DNA of 64,000 bases, taken from NCBI GenBank assembly GCA_963777975.1, contig CAVZSO010000011.1, positions 62,001 to 126,000 on the forward strand. The letters are read 5' to 3'. Source of the DNA: CSP1-4 sp963777975 (GTDB taxonomy: Bacteria; Chloroflexota; Limnocylindria; Limnocylindrales; CSP1-4). The notes beneath the pieces are model-generated. The model saw only the letters and a program-made list of their open reading frames with translations. It was not told where the DNA came from and ran no database searches. A program made the translations under genes and the position numbers. Positions 9,375 to 18,328 of this stretch are shown here, piece by piece. How positions within the stretch are numbered: position 1 is the stretch's first letter; each line of letters begins with the position of its first letter.

Positions 9375-10682
9375 ATGCCTGCGTCCCCGCTGCCGCGCAC
9401 CGGGCCCGCGCTCGACCGGGTCATCCGCCGGAACACGGTCACGCTTGCGTCTGCCCTCGCCATCGGTTGGACGATCATCCAGCTGCAGGCGGCCCTGACG
9501 ACCATCACGACCGAGATCCTGACCGGCCAGACGTGGTCGGCGGGCATGGCCTCGGCGCTCTTCTCGGTGACGCTCGGCCTGGTCGCCATCCCTGCCGGGC
9601 GCCTGATGGACCGGCTCGGCCGGGGCCCCGTCATCGTGGCCGGCTTCGTGGTCGCGGCGCTGGCCGCGGTGGTCCTCTTCGTGGCCGTCTCGACCCAGTC
9701 GCTGGCACTCTTCCTGGTCGCGATGGCCGTGCTCGGCGTCGGCCTCGGTGCTGCCAGCCTGTCGCGCGTGGGCGCCGCGGACATGGCACCGCCCGAACGA
9801 CGAGGCACCGTCCTCGGCCGCGTCCTGCTCGGCGCGGCTGTCGGAGCGGTGCTCGGGCCGATCCTCTTCGCGCCGCTGCTCAGCGGTGCGTCGGGCGATG
9901 TGTCGACACTCTCGACGCCCTGGATCCTGGCCGCCCTCATCGCCGGAGTGGGTGCGCTCGTGGTGCTCTCCATCCGGCACGACCCGCTGACCATCGCCCG
10001 TCGGATGGCCGAGGAGGCGCCCGGGTCGCAGGGACCGGTCCTGGACGCACCAGTCGTGGGCACGACCTCGCCGAGCGATGTCTCGCCGCCGGAGCCGCTC
10101 CGTCGTCGTCCACTCGGGGTCATCTTCCGCCAGCCGGGCCTTGGCGCGGCCGTCGGCGCCGTGGTGGTGGCGCAAGGGGTGATGGCCCTCGCGATGTCGG
10201 TCGTCGGTCTCGAGATGCACCACCACGGCCAGGACCTGGGCGCCATCTCGGTCGCCCTCGGCGTGCATATCGTGGGGATGTTCGGCCTGTCGCCCATCCT
10301 GGGCGCCGCGGTCGACCGTTTCGGGCGCTTGCCGGGCCTCGTCGGCGGCCTCCTCGTGTGCGCCGTCGGCGCCGTCGGCCTGGTCCTTGGCCCGACGCTG
10401 ACGACCGTGCTGCCCTCGATCTTCCTTGTCGGTGTCGGCTGGAACCTGGCCTACCTGGCGGGTACGGCCAGGGTCGCCGACGCGACCGAGCCGGAGGAGC
10501 GCGCCGCATCGCTCGGCGCGCTGGACATGGCCGGGCTGTTCACGTCGGCATCGATGGCGATCCTCGGCCCGGCGCTGCTGAGCGTCGTGAACATCGGACC
10601 GCTGATGCTGCTGGCGGCCGTCGTGGCCGTCCTGCCCGCGGTCGCGCTCGCCCACGGCCGGCCAGTGATGGTCACGGCGTGA
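9375..10682 (+). CDS. MFS transporter
   Basis: 435 residues with about 12 hydrophobic segments in two halves joined by a soluble loop around residues 205-250. The MFS signature between helices 2 and 3 is visible (GRLMDRLGRGPVIVAG). The overall pattern resembles drug or metabolite exporters of the major facilitator superfamily. The chosen start ATG 9375 begins just before the first membrane helix; the longer upstream frame overlaps arsR on the other strand and is not credible. It shares a GTGA overlap with the threonine dehydratase gene, so it may export an amino acid or its breakdown product; substrate unknown. Confidence 0.85.
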   Translation: MPASPLPRTGPALDRVIRRNTVTLASALAIGWTIIQLQAALTTITTEILTGQTWSAGMASALFSVTLGLVAIPAGRLMDRLGRGPVIVAGFVVAALAAVVLFVAVSTQSLALFLVAMAVLGVGLGAASLSRVGAADMAPPERRGTVLGRVLLGAAVGAVLGPILFAPLLSGASGDVSTLSTPWILAALIAGVGALVVLSIRHDPLTIARRMAEEAPGSQGPVLDAPVVGTTSPSDVSPPEPLRRRPLGVIFRQPGLGAAVGAVVVAQGVMALAMSVVGLEMHHHGQDLGAISVALGVHIVGMFGLSPILGAAVDRFGRLPGLVGGLLVCAVGAVGLVLGPTLTTVLPSIFLVGVGWNLAYLAGTARVADATEPEERAASLGALDMAGLFTSASMAILGPALLSVVNIGPLMLLAAVVAVLPAVALAHGRPVMVTA

Positions 10683-11707
10683 CCGAGCGATCGGTCTCCC
10701 TGGCAGCCATCCGCCAGGCCCAGGCGACGCTCGACGGCCGCGTCCATCGGACGCCGATGCTCGCCTCCCGTACGGCAGCCGCGATGGTCGAGCGACGGTC
10801 CGGCATGCGCCTCAGTGCCGGGCCGGCCAATGACGGCGTGCCGAGGCTCTTCGTCAAGGCCGAGCACCTTCAGGTCAGCGGATCGTTCAAGGTGCGCGGC
10901 GCCACCAACCGCGTCGCGGCACTCAGCGAGCCGGAGCGGCTGCACGGCGTCATCACCGCCTCGAACGGCAACCACGGTCAGGCCGTTGCCTACGCAGGGG
11001 CCGCGGTCGGCGTGCCGGTGACCGTGGTCATGCCGGTCGTCGCCAGCCCGACGAAGATCGCGGCGGCGACGGGATACGGAGCCCAGGTCATCCTTCATGG
11101 CCAGCACTTCGGCGAGGCTCTCGCTCACGCCGAGGCGTTGCGCGACGAGCGAGGGCTGACCCTGATCCACGCCTACGACGATCCTGCCGTGATCGCCGGC
11201 CAGGGCACGGTCGGGCTCGAGCTGCTCGAGGACCTGCCCGAGGTCGACGTCATCGTCGTGGGCGCCGGCGGCGGCGGGCTCGTGTCGGGCATCGCCAGCG
11301 CGGTCAAGGCCGTCCGGCCCGGCTGCCGCGTCTATGCCGTCGAGCCGGTCGGGAGCGACGGACTGCGACGGGCCGTGGAGGCCGGCCACCCGGTGCCGAT
11401 CACGCCGGTGACGATGGCCGATGGGCTCGCTGCCGCCTCGGCCGGTGACTGGACGCTGGCCATCGCCGCCCGCCTGGTCGACGGCTTCGTCGTCGTCAGC
11501 GAGGCGACCATCGCTCGAGGCGTCGCCTTCGCCCTCGAACGGATGAAGCAGCTGCTCGAGCCGGCCGGCGCTGCTGCCCTCGGCGCCGTCCTCGCCGAGG
11601 CCGTCCCGATCAGGGGCGAGGAGACCGTGGCATGCATCGCGTCCGGCGGCAACATCGACGTGCACCGGCTGCCGGAGATCATCGCTCTGGCCGCGTCGAC
11701 GGACTGA
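10679..11707 (+). CDS. Threonine/serine dehydratase (PLP-dependent, catabolic type)
   Basis: 342 residues of the fold-type II PLP family. The cofactor Lys lies in SGSFKVRGA, the substrate loop is ASNGNHGQA and the phosphate-binding Gly cluster is GAGGGGLVSG. The reaction is Thr (or Ser) to 2-oxobutyrate (or pyruvate) plus ammonia. No C-terminal ACT domain is present, so it is the catabolic or short type without isoleucine feedback. The GTG start at 10679 overlaps the MFS stop (GTGA), so translation is coupled. A related PLP activity such as threo-3-hydroxyaspartate dehydratase or serine racemase is possible. Confidence 0.85.
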   Translation: MTERSVSLAAIRQAQATLDGRVHRTPMLASRTAAAMVERRSGMRLSAGPANDGVPRLFVKAEHLQVSGSFKVRGATNRVAALSEPERLHGVITASNGNHGQAVAYAGAAVGVPVTVVMPVVASPTKIAAATGYGAQVILHGQHFGEALAHAEALRDERGLTLIHAYDDPAVIAGQGTVGLELLEDLPEVDVIVVGAGGGGLVSGIASAVKAVRPGCRVYAVEPVGSDGLRRAVEAGHPVPITPVTMADGLAAASAGDWTLAIAARLVDGFVVVSEATIARGVAFALERMKQLLEPAGAAALGAVLAEAVPIRGEETVACIASGGNIDVHRLPEIIALAASTD

Positions 11708-11937
11708 TGGAGCTCGGTCGCTTCGACCTCTAGCGCGAGTCGCGGCTGCTCGTCGGGAACGAGCGATGACACCCGGTCCGGGATGGTGACGGACGGCCCA
11801 GCGCCGCGGGCAACGTCGCACGCCGGCGACGATGTCGGGGAGGAGTCCGCGGCACCTGTCTTGCCGGCGCCCGGACCGCCCGTCGCTGCGCAGCCTCGGC
11901 GCTGCCGCTGACGGCGTCGAGCCGTACCTTTCGGCGC

Positions 11938-12357
11938 TCAGTCGAGGCCGAAATCGTGGAGCATTCGGTCACCGAAGCCGACGTGGTGAGCAAGCTCGTG
12001 AAGGACCGTGATGCGGATCTCCTCCTCGAGCTCCCGGCGGTCGGGATAGTCGGCCTCCAGCGGTCCGCGGAAGATGGTGATCTTGTTGGGGTAAGGGACG
12101 GAGTCGGCCCCGTACTCCGTGATGGGGGTCCCTTCGTAGAGGCCGTAGAGGGTCTCGTCGGGCTCGAGCTCCTCCTCCAGCCGCTGTCGGGGCGACGGCT
12201 CCTGCTCGACGACGATGGCCACGGTCTCGAGCAGCCGCTGCGCATCGGCGGGCAGCGAATCGAGCGCGCGGGCGACGCTCGCCTCGAAGGCATCGGCCAG
12301 CGGTGCCCGGCGGCCGGGGCTGCGTCTGGCCTGACTTCCGCGACGACGGACCGGCAC
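11938..12357 (-). CDS. Minimal zincin-like metallopeptidase
   Basis: About 139 residues from GTG 12357. The C-terminal third has the zinc motif HELAHHVGFGD (HExxH plus a third His and a downstream Asp), typical of the small cytoplasmic PF06262/DUF1025 zincin family. The middle (LYGLYEGTPITEYG, then NKITIFRGPLE) matches the conserved strand region of that family. The first 20 residues are Arg-rich, so the true start may be slightly downstream. It is convergent with the threonine dehydratase gene. The cellular substrate of the family is not known. Confidence 0.8.
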   Translation of the reverse strand: MPVRRRGSQARRSPGRRAPLADAFEASVARALDSLPADAQRLLETVAIVVEQEPSPRQRLEEELEPDETLYGLYEGTPITEYGADSVPYPNKITIFRGPLEADYPDRRELEEEIRITVLHELAHHVGFGDRMLHDFGLD

Positions 12358-12422
12358 GGCACCCGCTCTGCGACAGCTCGACCGGCGGCAACGATGCGGC
12401 CGATCGGCGCCGACCTATCCTA

Positions 12423-12462
12423 GACGCGATGACCCCGACCGAGACGCGATGATCCCGAGCGA
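12423..12462 (+). repeat. 20-bp tandem duplication carrying a start codon
   Basis: Two adjacent 20-base copies (12423-12442 and 12443-12462) agree at 18 of 20 positions and each begins GACGCGATGA. Each copy holds an ATG (12429 and 12449) in different frames. The first opens a 7-codon frame (MTPTETR) whose stop overlaps the second ATG. Confidence 0.7.
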
Positions 12463-13408
12463 GTCCGGCGCGCCCGAGCAGCGCACCAGCACGTCGCCCG
12501 AGCCCATCTCGGTCATGGTGACCATGGACACGGGCGTCCGCATCCATGTCCTCGACTGGGCCGACGCCGGATCGCCGGAGGCGCCCGGCCTGGTCCTCGT
12601 CCATGGGCTGCTGGCGACCGCCTGGACCTGGAGCCCGGTCGCCCGGCGCGTCGGCGGACGGGTGCGTGCGCTGGCACCGGATCTACGCGGGCACGGGCTC
12701 TCCGAATCGCCGCCGGCGGGTTATGACCTCGACTCGCTGGCCTTCGATCTGCTCACCGTGCTCACCGCGCACGGCCTGGGCCCGGACGTCAGCGGCCCGC
12801 CGGTCGTGCTTGCCGGCCACGGCTTTGGAGCGCAGGTCGCGGCCTGGGCGGCACACCTCCGGCCCGCCGCGATAGCCGGGCTGATCCTCGTCGACGGTGG
12901 TTGGGAGGAGCTCGAGTCTGCGCTGCGGATGGGCCCCGCCGAGTTCCAGCGAGGCCTCGACGAGCCGCCCGAGGTGCTGGCCTCGATGGACGCCTTCCTC
13001 GCCGACCGCCGGGACTGGGACCCGGGCAGCTGGGATGCCGACCAGGAGCGGGCCGCCCGCGCCACGGTCGATGAGAAGTACGCCGGTCGGGTCGTGCCCC
13101 TCGTGCGCCGTCATGCCCTGAGCGGATGCGTCGAGGCCATGTTCGCCTACGACCCCATGGTCGCCCTCGGCGACCTCGCCCGGCCGCTCACCTTCCTCGT
13201 CGCGGAGCCCGGTGGTGCCGACGATGATGACGTGCGCGAGCGGCGCCTGGCGCTCGACGAGCTGCTGGCGGTCCGGCGAGGGGCGGGCATGCCCCCGGAT
13301 CGCGTGGTCCCGTTCGCCGGTTCGGCGCACAATCTGATGCGCTACCGACCCGATGAAGTCAGCGCCAGCATCCTTGGCGTCCTCGCTGCCCCACTGGAGG
13401 CCCGATGA
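12449..13408 (+). CDS. Alpha/beta hydrolase-fold protein lacking the nucleophile serine
   Basis: 319 residues with the alpha/beta hydrolase layout: oxyanion strand VLVHGLLATA, PDLRGHG loop, nucleophile elbow and a C-terminal His (GSAHNLMRYRP). At the elbow GxSxG reads G123-H-G125-F-G127, so the catalytic Ser is Gly. Either it is non-catalytic (binding or structural) or Ser was lost by a single-base change (AGC to GGC). An acidic insertion follows the elbow domain. It overlaps the next hydrolase gene by four bases (ATGA) and may work with it. The start lies in the second copy of a 20-bp duplication. Confidence 0.8.
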   Translation: MIPSESGAPEQRTSTSPEPISVMVTMDTGVRIHVLDWADAGSPEAPGLVLVHGLLATAWTWSPVARRVGGRVRALAPDLRGHGLSESPPAGYDLDSLAFDLLTVLTAHGLGPDVSGPPVVLAGHGFGAQVAAWAAHLRPAAIAGLILVDGGWEELESALRMGPAEFQRGLDEPPEVLASMDAFLADRRDWDPGSWDADQERAARATVDEKYAGRVVPLVRRHALSGCVEAMFAYDPMVALGDLARPLTFLVAEPGGADDDDVRERRLALDELLAVRRGAGMPPDRVVPFAGSAHNLMRYRPDEVSASILGVLAAPLEAR

Positions 13409-14232
13409 GCTTCTCGCCCGATCAGACCGGCAAGATCGAGGTCCCCGGCGCGACGATCTTCTATGAATCGACCGGACGCGGCCTGGGGCTCGTCCTCGTC
13501 CATGCCGGGATCTGTGATCAGTCGATGTGGGACGACAACGTGCCCAGCTTCGCCGGCGGGCACCAGGTCATCACCTATGACTGTCGCGGCTTCGGGGCCA
13601 CTCGATCGACCGATGTCGCCTTCTCGAATCGGGCCGACCTGATCGCCGTGCTGGACGAAGTGGGGTTGGATCGGGCGGCGCTCCTGGGCTGCTCGAGAGC
13701 GGGCTCGATCGTCCTCGACACGACCCTCGAGTACCCCGATCGCGTGTCGGCGCTCATCTGGGTCAACGGCGGGATCAGCGGCTTCGAGCACCAGCCGACG
13801 CCCGAGGAGCTGGCCATGTTCGAGTCCGCCGAGGCCTTCGAAGAGGCCAAGGACTGGGCTTCGGTGGCGGACATGGATGTGCGCATCTGGGTCGACGGCA
13901 TCGGCCAGTCGCCGACCCGCGTGCCCGCACAGATCCGCGAGCGTGTCCGTGCCATGAGCCTCGCCAATTACGTTGTCGAGCATCCGTACGGCCAGCCGAT
14001 CGTCCTCGACCCGCCGGCCGCCGGTCGTCTCGCCGAAGTCACCGTGCCGACGTTGATCATCGAGGGCGATCTCGATCCGTCCGAGACCCATGCCGCCGCG
14101 GACGTCCTGGCCGCCGGCATCGCCGGCGTGCGGCGGGTGGTCATGAAGGGCGTCGCTCACCTGCCCAATCTGGAGCGACCGGACGACTTCAGCCGACACG
14201 TGCGGGACTTCCTGGCCGCTGCCAAGGTCTAG
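13405..14232 (+). CDS. Alpha/beta hydrolase
   Basis: 275 residues. The alpha/beta hydrolase fold is visible: LVLVHAGICDQSMWD, YDCRGFGAT, nucleophile elbow LLGCSRAGS with the catalytic Ser in place, an acid in IIEGDLDPSE and His in GVAHLPNLERP. The elbow has Ala where the second Gly of GxSxG usually sits. It is most similar to small esterase/lactonase-type hydrolases; substrate unknown. Its start overlaps the stop of the preceding serine-less paralog, so the two are probably made together. Confidence 0.85.
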   Translation: MSFSPDQTGKIEVPGATIFYESTGRGLGLVLVHAGICDQSMWDDNVPSFAGGHQVITYDCRGFGATRSTDVAFSNRADLIAVLDEVGLDRAALLGCSRAGSIVLDTTLEYPDRVSALIWVNGGISGFEHQPTPEELAMFESAEAFEEAKDWASVADMDVRIWVDGIGQSPTRVPAQIRERVRAMSLANYVVEHPYGQPIVLDPPAAGRLAEVTVPTLIIEGDLDPSETHAAADVLAAGIAGVRRVVMKGVAHLPNLERPDDFSRHVRDFLAAAKV

Positions 14233-14243
14233 GCGGTCAGACG

Positions 14244-15680
14244 ATGACCGTGGCCCGCGACACGGCCATGCCGAGATCCCGTCCGTCGGCGCGCCCGATC
14301 CTCGTCATCGGGCTCGACGGCGCCGAGCCGTCGCTCGTCTTCGATCGCTGGCGCGCCGAGCTGCCGACCCTCGATCGCCTCATGGGCGGCGGCGCCTGGG
14401 CGCGCCTCGAGAGCACCATCCCGGCGATCACCGTCCCTGCCTGGGCCTCGATGATGAGCGGCCTGGATCCGGGCCAGCTCGGCTTCTACGGCTTCCGCAA
14501 TCGCATCGACCGCTCCTACGACAACCTGGCCATCGCCAACGCGCGCTCCGTCACCCGGCCGCGGGTCTGGGATCACCTCAGCGCGGCGGGGGGCACGGTC
14601 GGGCTCATCAGCGTCCCCCAGACCTACCCCATCAAGCCCCTCAACGGCGATGTCGTGAGCTGCTTCCTGACCCCGAGCGCCGCCAGCGAGTACGCCCACC
14701 CGGCATCGCTGAAGGACGAGATCGAGGGCTGGATCGAAGGCGACTACCTGGTCGACGTGCCCGACTTCCGATCGGAGGACAAGGCCCGCATCCTGCGCGA
14801 CATCTACCGCATGTCGGAGCAGCACTACGAGGTCTGCCGGCGGCTGCTGACCCGCCGCCGGTACGACTACTTCATGACCGTGGACATGGGCATCGACCGC
14901 ATCCAGCACGCGTTCTGGAAGTTCATGGACCCACGCCACCCGAAGCATCCGCCGGGCAACCCGTATGAGCAGGCGATCCACGACTACTACGTTCACGTCG
15001 ACGCCCGACTCGCGGAGCTGCTCGAGCTGGTGCCCGACGAGACCCTCGTCCTGGTCGTCTCCGACCACGGCGCGCAGGCGATGCTGGGCGGCATCTGCGT
15101 CAACGAGTGGCTGCTGCAGGAGGGCTACCTGGCGCTTGACGCCTATCCCGACCAGCGATCCTCGATCGAAGCCTCTGGCGTGACCTGGCCGGCGACGCGG
15201 GCCTGGGGTGAGGGCGGCTACTACGGGCGCATCTCGCTCAACGTGGCCGGGCGTGAGCCGAGCGGCACCGTCGCCGCTGACGCCTACGAAGGCGAGCTGG
15301 CGGCCCTGACCACGGGCCTGCTGGACATCCCCGATGACGTGGGCCGACCGCTCGAATCGACGATCTACCGACCCGACGCGATCTACCGCGAGGTCCGCAA
15401 CGTGCCGCCCGATCTGCTCGTCTACTTCGGTCCTCTGGCCTGGCGCTCGGTCGGCAGCGTCGGGCTGCGAACGACCTGGACCTTCGAGAACGACCTGGCG
15501 CCCGACGACGCCAACCACTCACGCTTCGGCATCTTCATCGTCCACGATCCGCTCAAGCCAGCTGGTGGGCAGCGCCTGGCCGACCAGAGCATCTACGACG
15601 TAGCCCCGACCCTCCTCGGCTGGCTTGGGCTGCCCGCACCTGCCGACCTGCGAGGGCGGCCGATGGACCTGCCCTCATGA
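14244..15680 (+). CDS. Type I phosphodiesterase / alkaline phosphatase-superfamily hydrolase
   Basis: 478 residues of the alkaline phosphatase superfamily (nucleotide pyrophosphatase/phosphodiesterase branch). Metal-binding landmarks are IGLDGAEPS near the N-terminus, the nucleophile Thr region AITVPAWASMMSG, DMGIDRIQHAFW and VVSDHGAQ. A late His (DDANHSRFG) completes the second metal site. No signal peptide is evident, so it is likely cytoplasmic. It overlaps cysC by four bases at the head of the sulfation genes, so it may process a nucleotide or sulfate ester in that pathway, or belong to the AP-superfamily group found with glycan genes. The exact substrate is unknown. Confidence 0.85.
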   Translation: MTVARDTAMPRSRPSARPILVIGLDGAEPSLVFDRWRAELPTLDRLMGGGAWARLESTIPAITVPAWASMMSGLDPGQLGFYGFRNRIDRSYDNLAIANARSVTRPRVWDHLSAAGGTVGLISVPQTYPIKPLNGDVVSCFLTPSAASEYAHPASLKDEIEGWIEGDYLVDVPDFRSEDKARILRDIYRMSEQHYEVCRRLLTRRRYDYFMTVDMGIDRIQHAFWKFMDPRHPKHPPGNPYEQAIHDYYVHVDARLAELLELVPDETLVLVVSDHGAQAMLGGICVNEWLLQEGYLALDAYPDQRSSIEASGVTWPATRAWGEGGYYGRISLNVAGREPSGTVAADAYEGELAALTTGLLDIPDDVGRPLESTIYRPDAIYREVRNVPPDLLVYFGPLAWRSVGSVGLRTTWTFENDLAPDDANHSRFGIFIVHDPLKPAGGQRLADQSIYDVAPTLLGWLGLPAPADLRGRPMDLPS

Positions 15681-16207
15681 GCGCCGGCTTCACCGTCTGG
15701 TTCACGGGTCTGTCGGGCAGTGGCAAGTCGACGATCGCGGGCCACCTCGCCGAGGCCCTGCGAGGCCGCGGCCTCCCCGTCGTGGTCATCGATGGCGACG
15801 ACGTCCGTGCTGGCCTGAGCGCCGACCTTGGCTTCAGCCGCGCCGACCGGGACACGCAGGTCCGCCGGGTGGGCTGGATGTGCGAGCTGCTGACCCGCAG
15901 CGGTGTCATCGCCCTGGCTGCCCTGGTCTCGCCGTACGAGACGACACGGGCCGAGGTCCGGGCGGCCATCGGCCGTTGCATCGTGGTCTACGTGGAGGCG
16001 CCGCTCGCCGTGCTCGAGTCGCGCGACACGAAGGGGCTGTATCGCGACGCCGCCGCCGGACGCGTGACCGATCTGACCGGGGTCGGGGATCCCTACGAGC
16101 CCCCGCGCGATGCCGACGTGCACTGCCTGACCGACGGGCACGAGACGCCGGAGGCCTGTGCCGGCCGGGTCATGGCCCGGCTCATCGAGCTCGGCTACGT
16201 CGACTGA
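15677..16207 (+). CDS. cysC: Adenylylsulfate (APS) kinase
   Basis: 176 residues. Walker A GLSGSGKST, the Asp pair in VIDGDDVRAGL, the GFSRADRD segment and the SPYETTRAEVR, VYVEAPL, KGLYRDA motifs are those of APS kinase. It phosphorylates APS at the 3' position to form PAPS, the universal sulfuryl donor. It follows the phosphodiesterase with an ATGA overlap, and its last 13 bases overlap the convergent sulfotransferase gene. With cysD, cysN and cysQ nearby and no PAPS reductase in the window, it most likely feeds sulfotransfer. Confidence 0.93.
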   Translation: MSAGFTVWFTGLSGSGKSTIAGHLAEALRGRGLPVVVIDGDDVRAGLSADLGFSRADRDTQVRRVGWMCELLTRSGVIALAALVSPYETTRAEVRAAIGRCIVVYVEAPLAVLESRDTKGLYRDAAAGRVTDLTGVGDPYEPPRDADVHCLTDGHETPEACAGRVMARLIELGYVD

Positions 16208-17001
16208 TCGCCGGTCCCTGGCTTGCCCGACAGGCGGCGCATCGATCGTCGGGAGGCGTTCGTGAGGCCCAGGATGAGGGTCGTGGCCGGACTCGTCGGT
16301 CGTCGCAGATAGCGTCGATAGACGTACCGCCAGACGCCGCGAACGCGGAACTCGACGATCGCGGCGCGCGGGATGGTGACACCGACCCACTCCGCGGGCA
16401 GCGCGTAGCCCCATTTGCGCATGAACGGGCCGAAGACCTCGGCCGCGAACGGGCGCAGGTCCTCCGGGTAGTAGTCGAGGTAGCTGCCCCGTTCGCTGGT
16501 CTTGTTGACCATCGGCAGTGGTCGGACCTGCTCCAGCCCGAGGCGCTCGAGCGTCCGGCTGAAGTCTTCCTGCAGGTGCTCGAACCGGATGACCTGGTCC
16601 ATCCGCTTGTGGTAGATGAGCGTGTCGTTGTCCCAGCCGCGCCGATAGACGCGGCGGAGGTAGTGCGCGAAGTCGGCATCCTCCGCCACGACGAGCTCGT
16701 AGGCTGCCTGCTGGACGGGGCTGAGCGTCTGGTCCTGCGCCCGGCGGCTGTACTTCTGGTGCCAGTCGGTCTTGAACTTGAAGTACATGCTGACGGCTTC
16801 GTCGAGCGGATTGCGAACCCCCGAGAAGACGAAGTAGCGCCTCTGGGCGGGCGTTGCCAAGCGGGTGAAGTCGGCCCACGTGGCGTGCTTGGCGGCCACC
16901 TTCTGCCCGCCATAGTGCTCGCGCAGCTCGGCCTGGATGGCGGTGCAGGCCGTGTGGGGTTGCTGGATGAAGACGTAGCGGTGGATGTCGCTGACGATCA
17001 C
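16195..17001 (-). CDS. Sulfotransferase family protein
   Basis: 268 residues. The PAPS 3'-phosphate motif is recognisable (VFSGVRNPLDEAVSMY), and the N-terminal 5'-phosphosulfate loop is modified (FIQQPHTACTAI in place of a Lys-Thr rich P-loop). Its length and the lack of a membrane anchor fit the sulfotransferase-2/3-like carbohydrate or lipid enzymes. It would transfer sulfate from PAPS to an unidentified acceptor. It lies between cysC and cysN, which supply its donor, and 19 bases downstream of cysN on the same strand, suggesting a cysD-cysN-sulfotransferase operon. The C-terminus is strongly basic. Confidence 0.78.
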   Translation of the reverse strand: MIVSDIHRYVFIQQPHTACTAIQAELREHYGGQKVAAKHATWADFTRLATPAQRRYFVFSGVRNPLDEAVSMYFKFKTDWHQKYSRRAQDQTLSPVQQAAYELVVAEDADFAHYLRRVYRRGWDNDTLIYHKRMDQVIRFEHLQEDFSRTLERLGLEQVRPLPMVNKTSERGSYLDYYPEDLRPFAAEVFGPFMRKWGYALPAEWVGVTIPRAAIVEFRVRGVWRYVYRRYLRRPTSPATTLILGLTNASRRSMRRLSGKPGTGDQST

Positions 17002-17020
17002 AGGATCGATGATACCCGCG

Positions 17021-18328
17021 CTACGCGCTCGTCGGCCCGAGGATCATGCCTGCAGCGACGGTCACGTTCGAGGCCGCGTCGATGAGGATGAAGGCGCCCG
17101 TCGTGCGGTTGCGTCGGTACTCATCGAAGAAGATTGGCGAGGTCAGGCGCAGCGAGAGGCGCCCGATGTCGTTGAGCCCGAGCCCGTCGACGCCTTCCTC
17201 GCGGTGAAGGGTGTCGATGTCGAGCCGGTACTGCATCTCGGCGACATGGGCGTTCACGGTCCGCGTGGTGTGCTTCAGCACGTAGCGGCCGCCGACGGTC
17301 AGGCGCTGGTCGGTCATCCAGCAGACCATGGCGTCGATGCGCTGGCCGACGTGGGGTCGGTTGTTCTCGCGGCAGATCATGTCGCCGCGGGAGAGGTCGA
17401 TATCGTCGGCCAGCCGGATCGTCACGGCAAGCGGCGCGAAGGCTTCCACCAGCGAGCCGTCGTAGGTGTCGATGGACGTGATGGTCGTGGTCAGGTCCGA
17501 CGGCAGCACGACGACATCGTCGCCGGGCTTGAAGACGCCGCCCGCGACCTGGCCGGCGTAGCCGCGGTAGCCCTCGGAGCGCGCCGAGGTCGGCTGGACG
17601 ACCATCTGGACCGGGAAGCGGCAGTCGACGAGGTTGCGGTCGGAGGCGATGAACAGGCTCTCCATGTGGTTGAGCAGGGAGCCGCCGGCGTACCACGGCA
17701 TCCGATCGGAGCGCGTCACGACGTTGTCGCCGTGCAGGGCGCTGACCGGGATGAAGGCCACATCGGTCACGTCGAGCTTGGCGGCAAAGGCGGTGAACTC
17801 GTCCCGGATCCGGTCGTAGACCGCCTGGTCGAAGTCCACCAGGTCCATCTTGTTGATGCAGACCAGGAAGTGGGGCACGCGCAGCATCGAGGCGATGACC
17901 GCGTGGCGCCGGGATTGCTGGACGACCCCACGCTGGGCATCGATGAGGATGAGGGCCAGGTCGGCGGTCGAGGCGCCGGTGACCATGTTGCGCGTGTACT
18001 GCACATGGCCCGGCGTGTCGGCCAGGATGAACTTGCGACGCGGCGTCGAGAAGTAGCGGTAGGCGACGTCGATGGTGATGCCCTGCTCGCGCTCGGCCCG
18101 CAGGCCATCGGTCAGCAACGCCAGGTTGAGCATCTCGTCGCCCCGGCGCGCGCTCGTCTTCTCGAGGTGCTCGAGGGTGTCCTCGAGGATGAGCTTGGAG
18201 TCGTACAGCAGGCGGCCGATGAGCGTGCTCTTGCCGTCGTCGACCGAGCCCGCCGTGGCCACACGCAGCAGGTCCGCGCCGGCCATCAATGGAGCAGCGT
18301 GCGGCCTGGCACCGTTGCCGGCGGCCAT
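17021..18328 (-). CDS. cysN: Sulfate adenylyltransferase subunit 1 (GTPase)
   Basis: 435 residues of the EF-Tu-like GTPase family: G1 AGSVDDGKST, switch region REQGITIDVAYRYF, G3 DTPGH and G4 NKMD. It pairs with CysD to form ATP sulfurylase, where GTP hydrolysis drives APS formation from ATP and sulfate. The C-terminal kinase domain found in CysNC fusions is absent, matching the separate cysC nearby. Start and cysD stop share one base (TGATG), so the two are coupled. The extra N-terminal 15 residues before LLRVATAG suggest the start could be slightly internal. Confidence 0.95.
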   Translation of the reverse strand: MAAGNGARPHAAPLMAGADLLRVATAGSVDDGKSTLIGRLLYDSKLILEDTLEHLEKTSARRGDEMLNLALLTDGLRAEREQGITIDVAYRYFSTPRRKFILADTPGHVQYTRNMVTGASTADLALILIDAQRGVVQQSRRHAVIASMLRVPHFLVCINKMDLVDFDQAVYDRIRDEFTAFAAKLDVTDVAFIPVSALHGDNVVTRSDRMPWYAGGSLLNHMESLFIASDRNLVDCRFPVQMVVQPTSARSEGYRGYAGQVAGGVFKPGDDVVVLPSDLTTTITSIDTYDGSLVEAFAPLAVTIRLADDIDLSRGDMICRENNRPHVGQRIDAMVCWMTDQRLTVGGRYVLKHTTRTVNAHVAEMQYRLDIDTLHREEGVDGLGLNDIGRLSLRLTSPIFFDEYRRNRTTGAFILIDAASNVTVAAGMILGPTSA

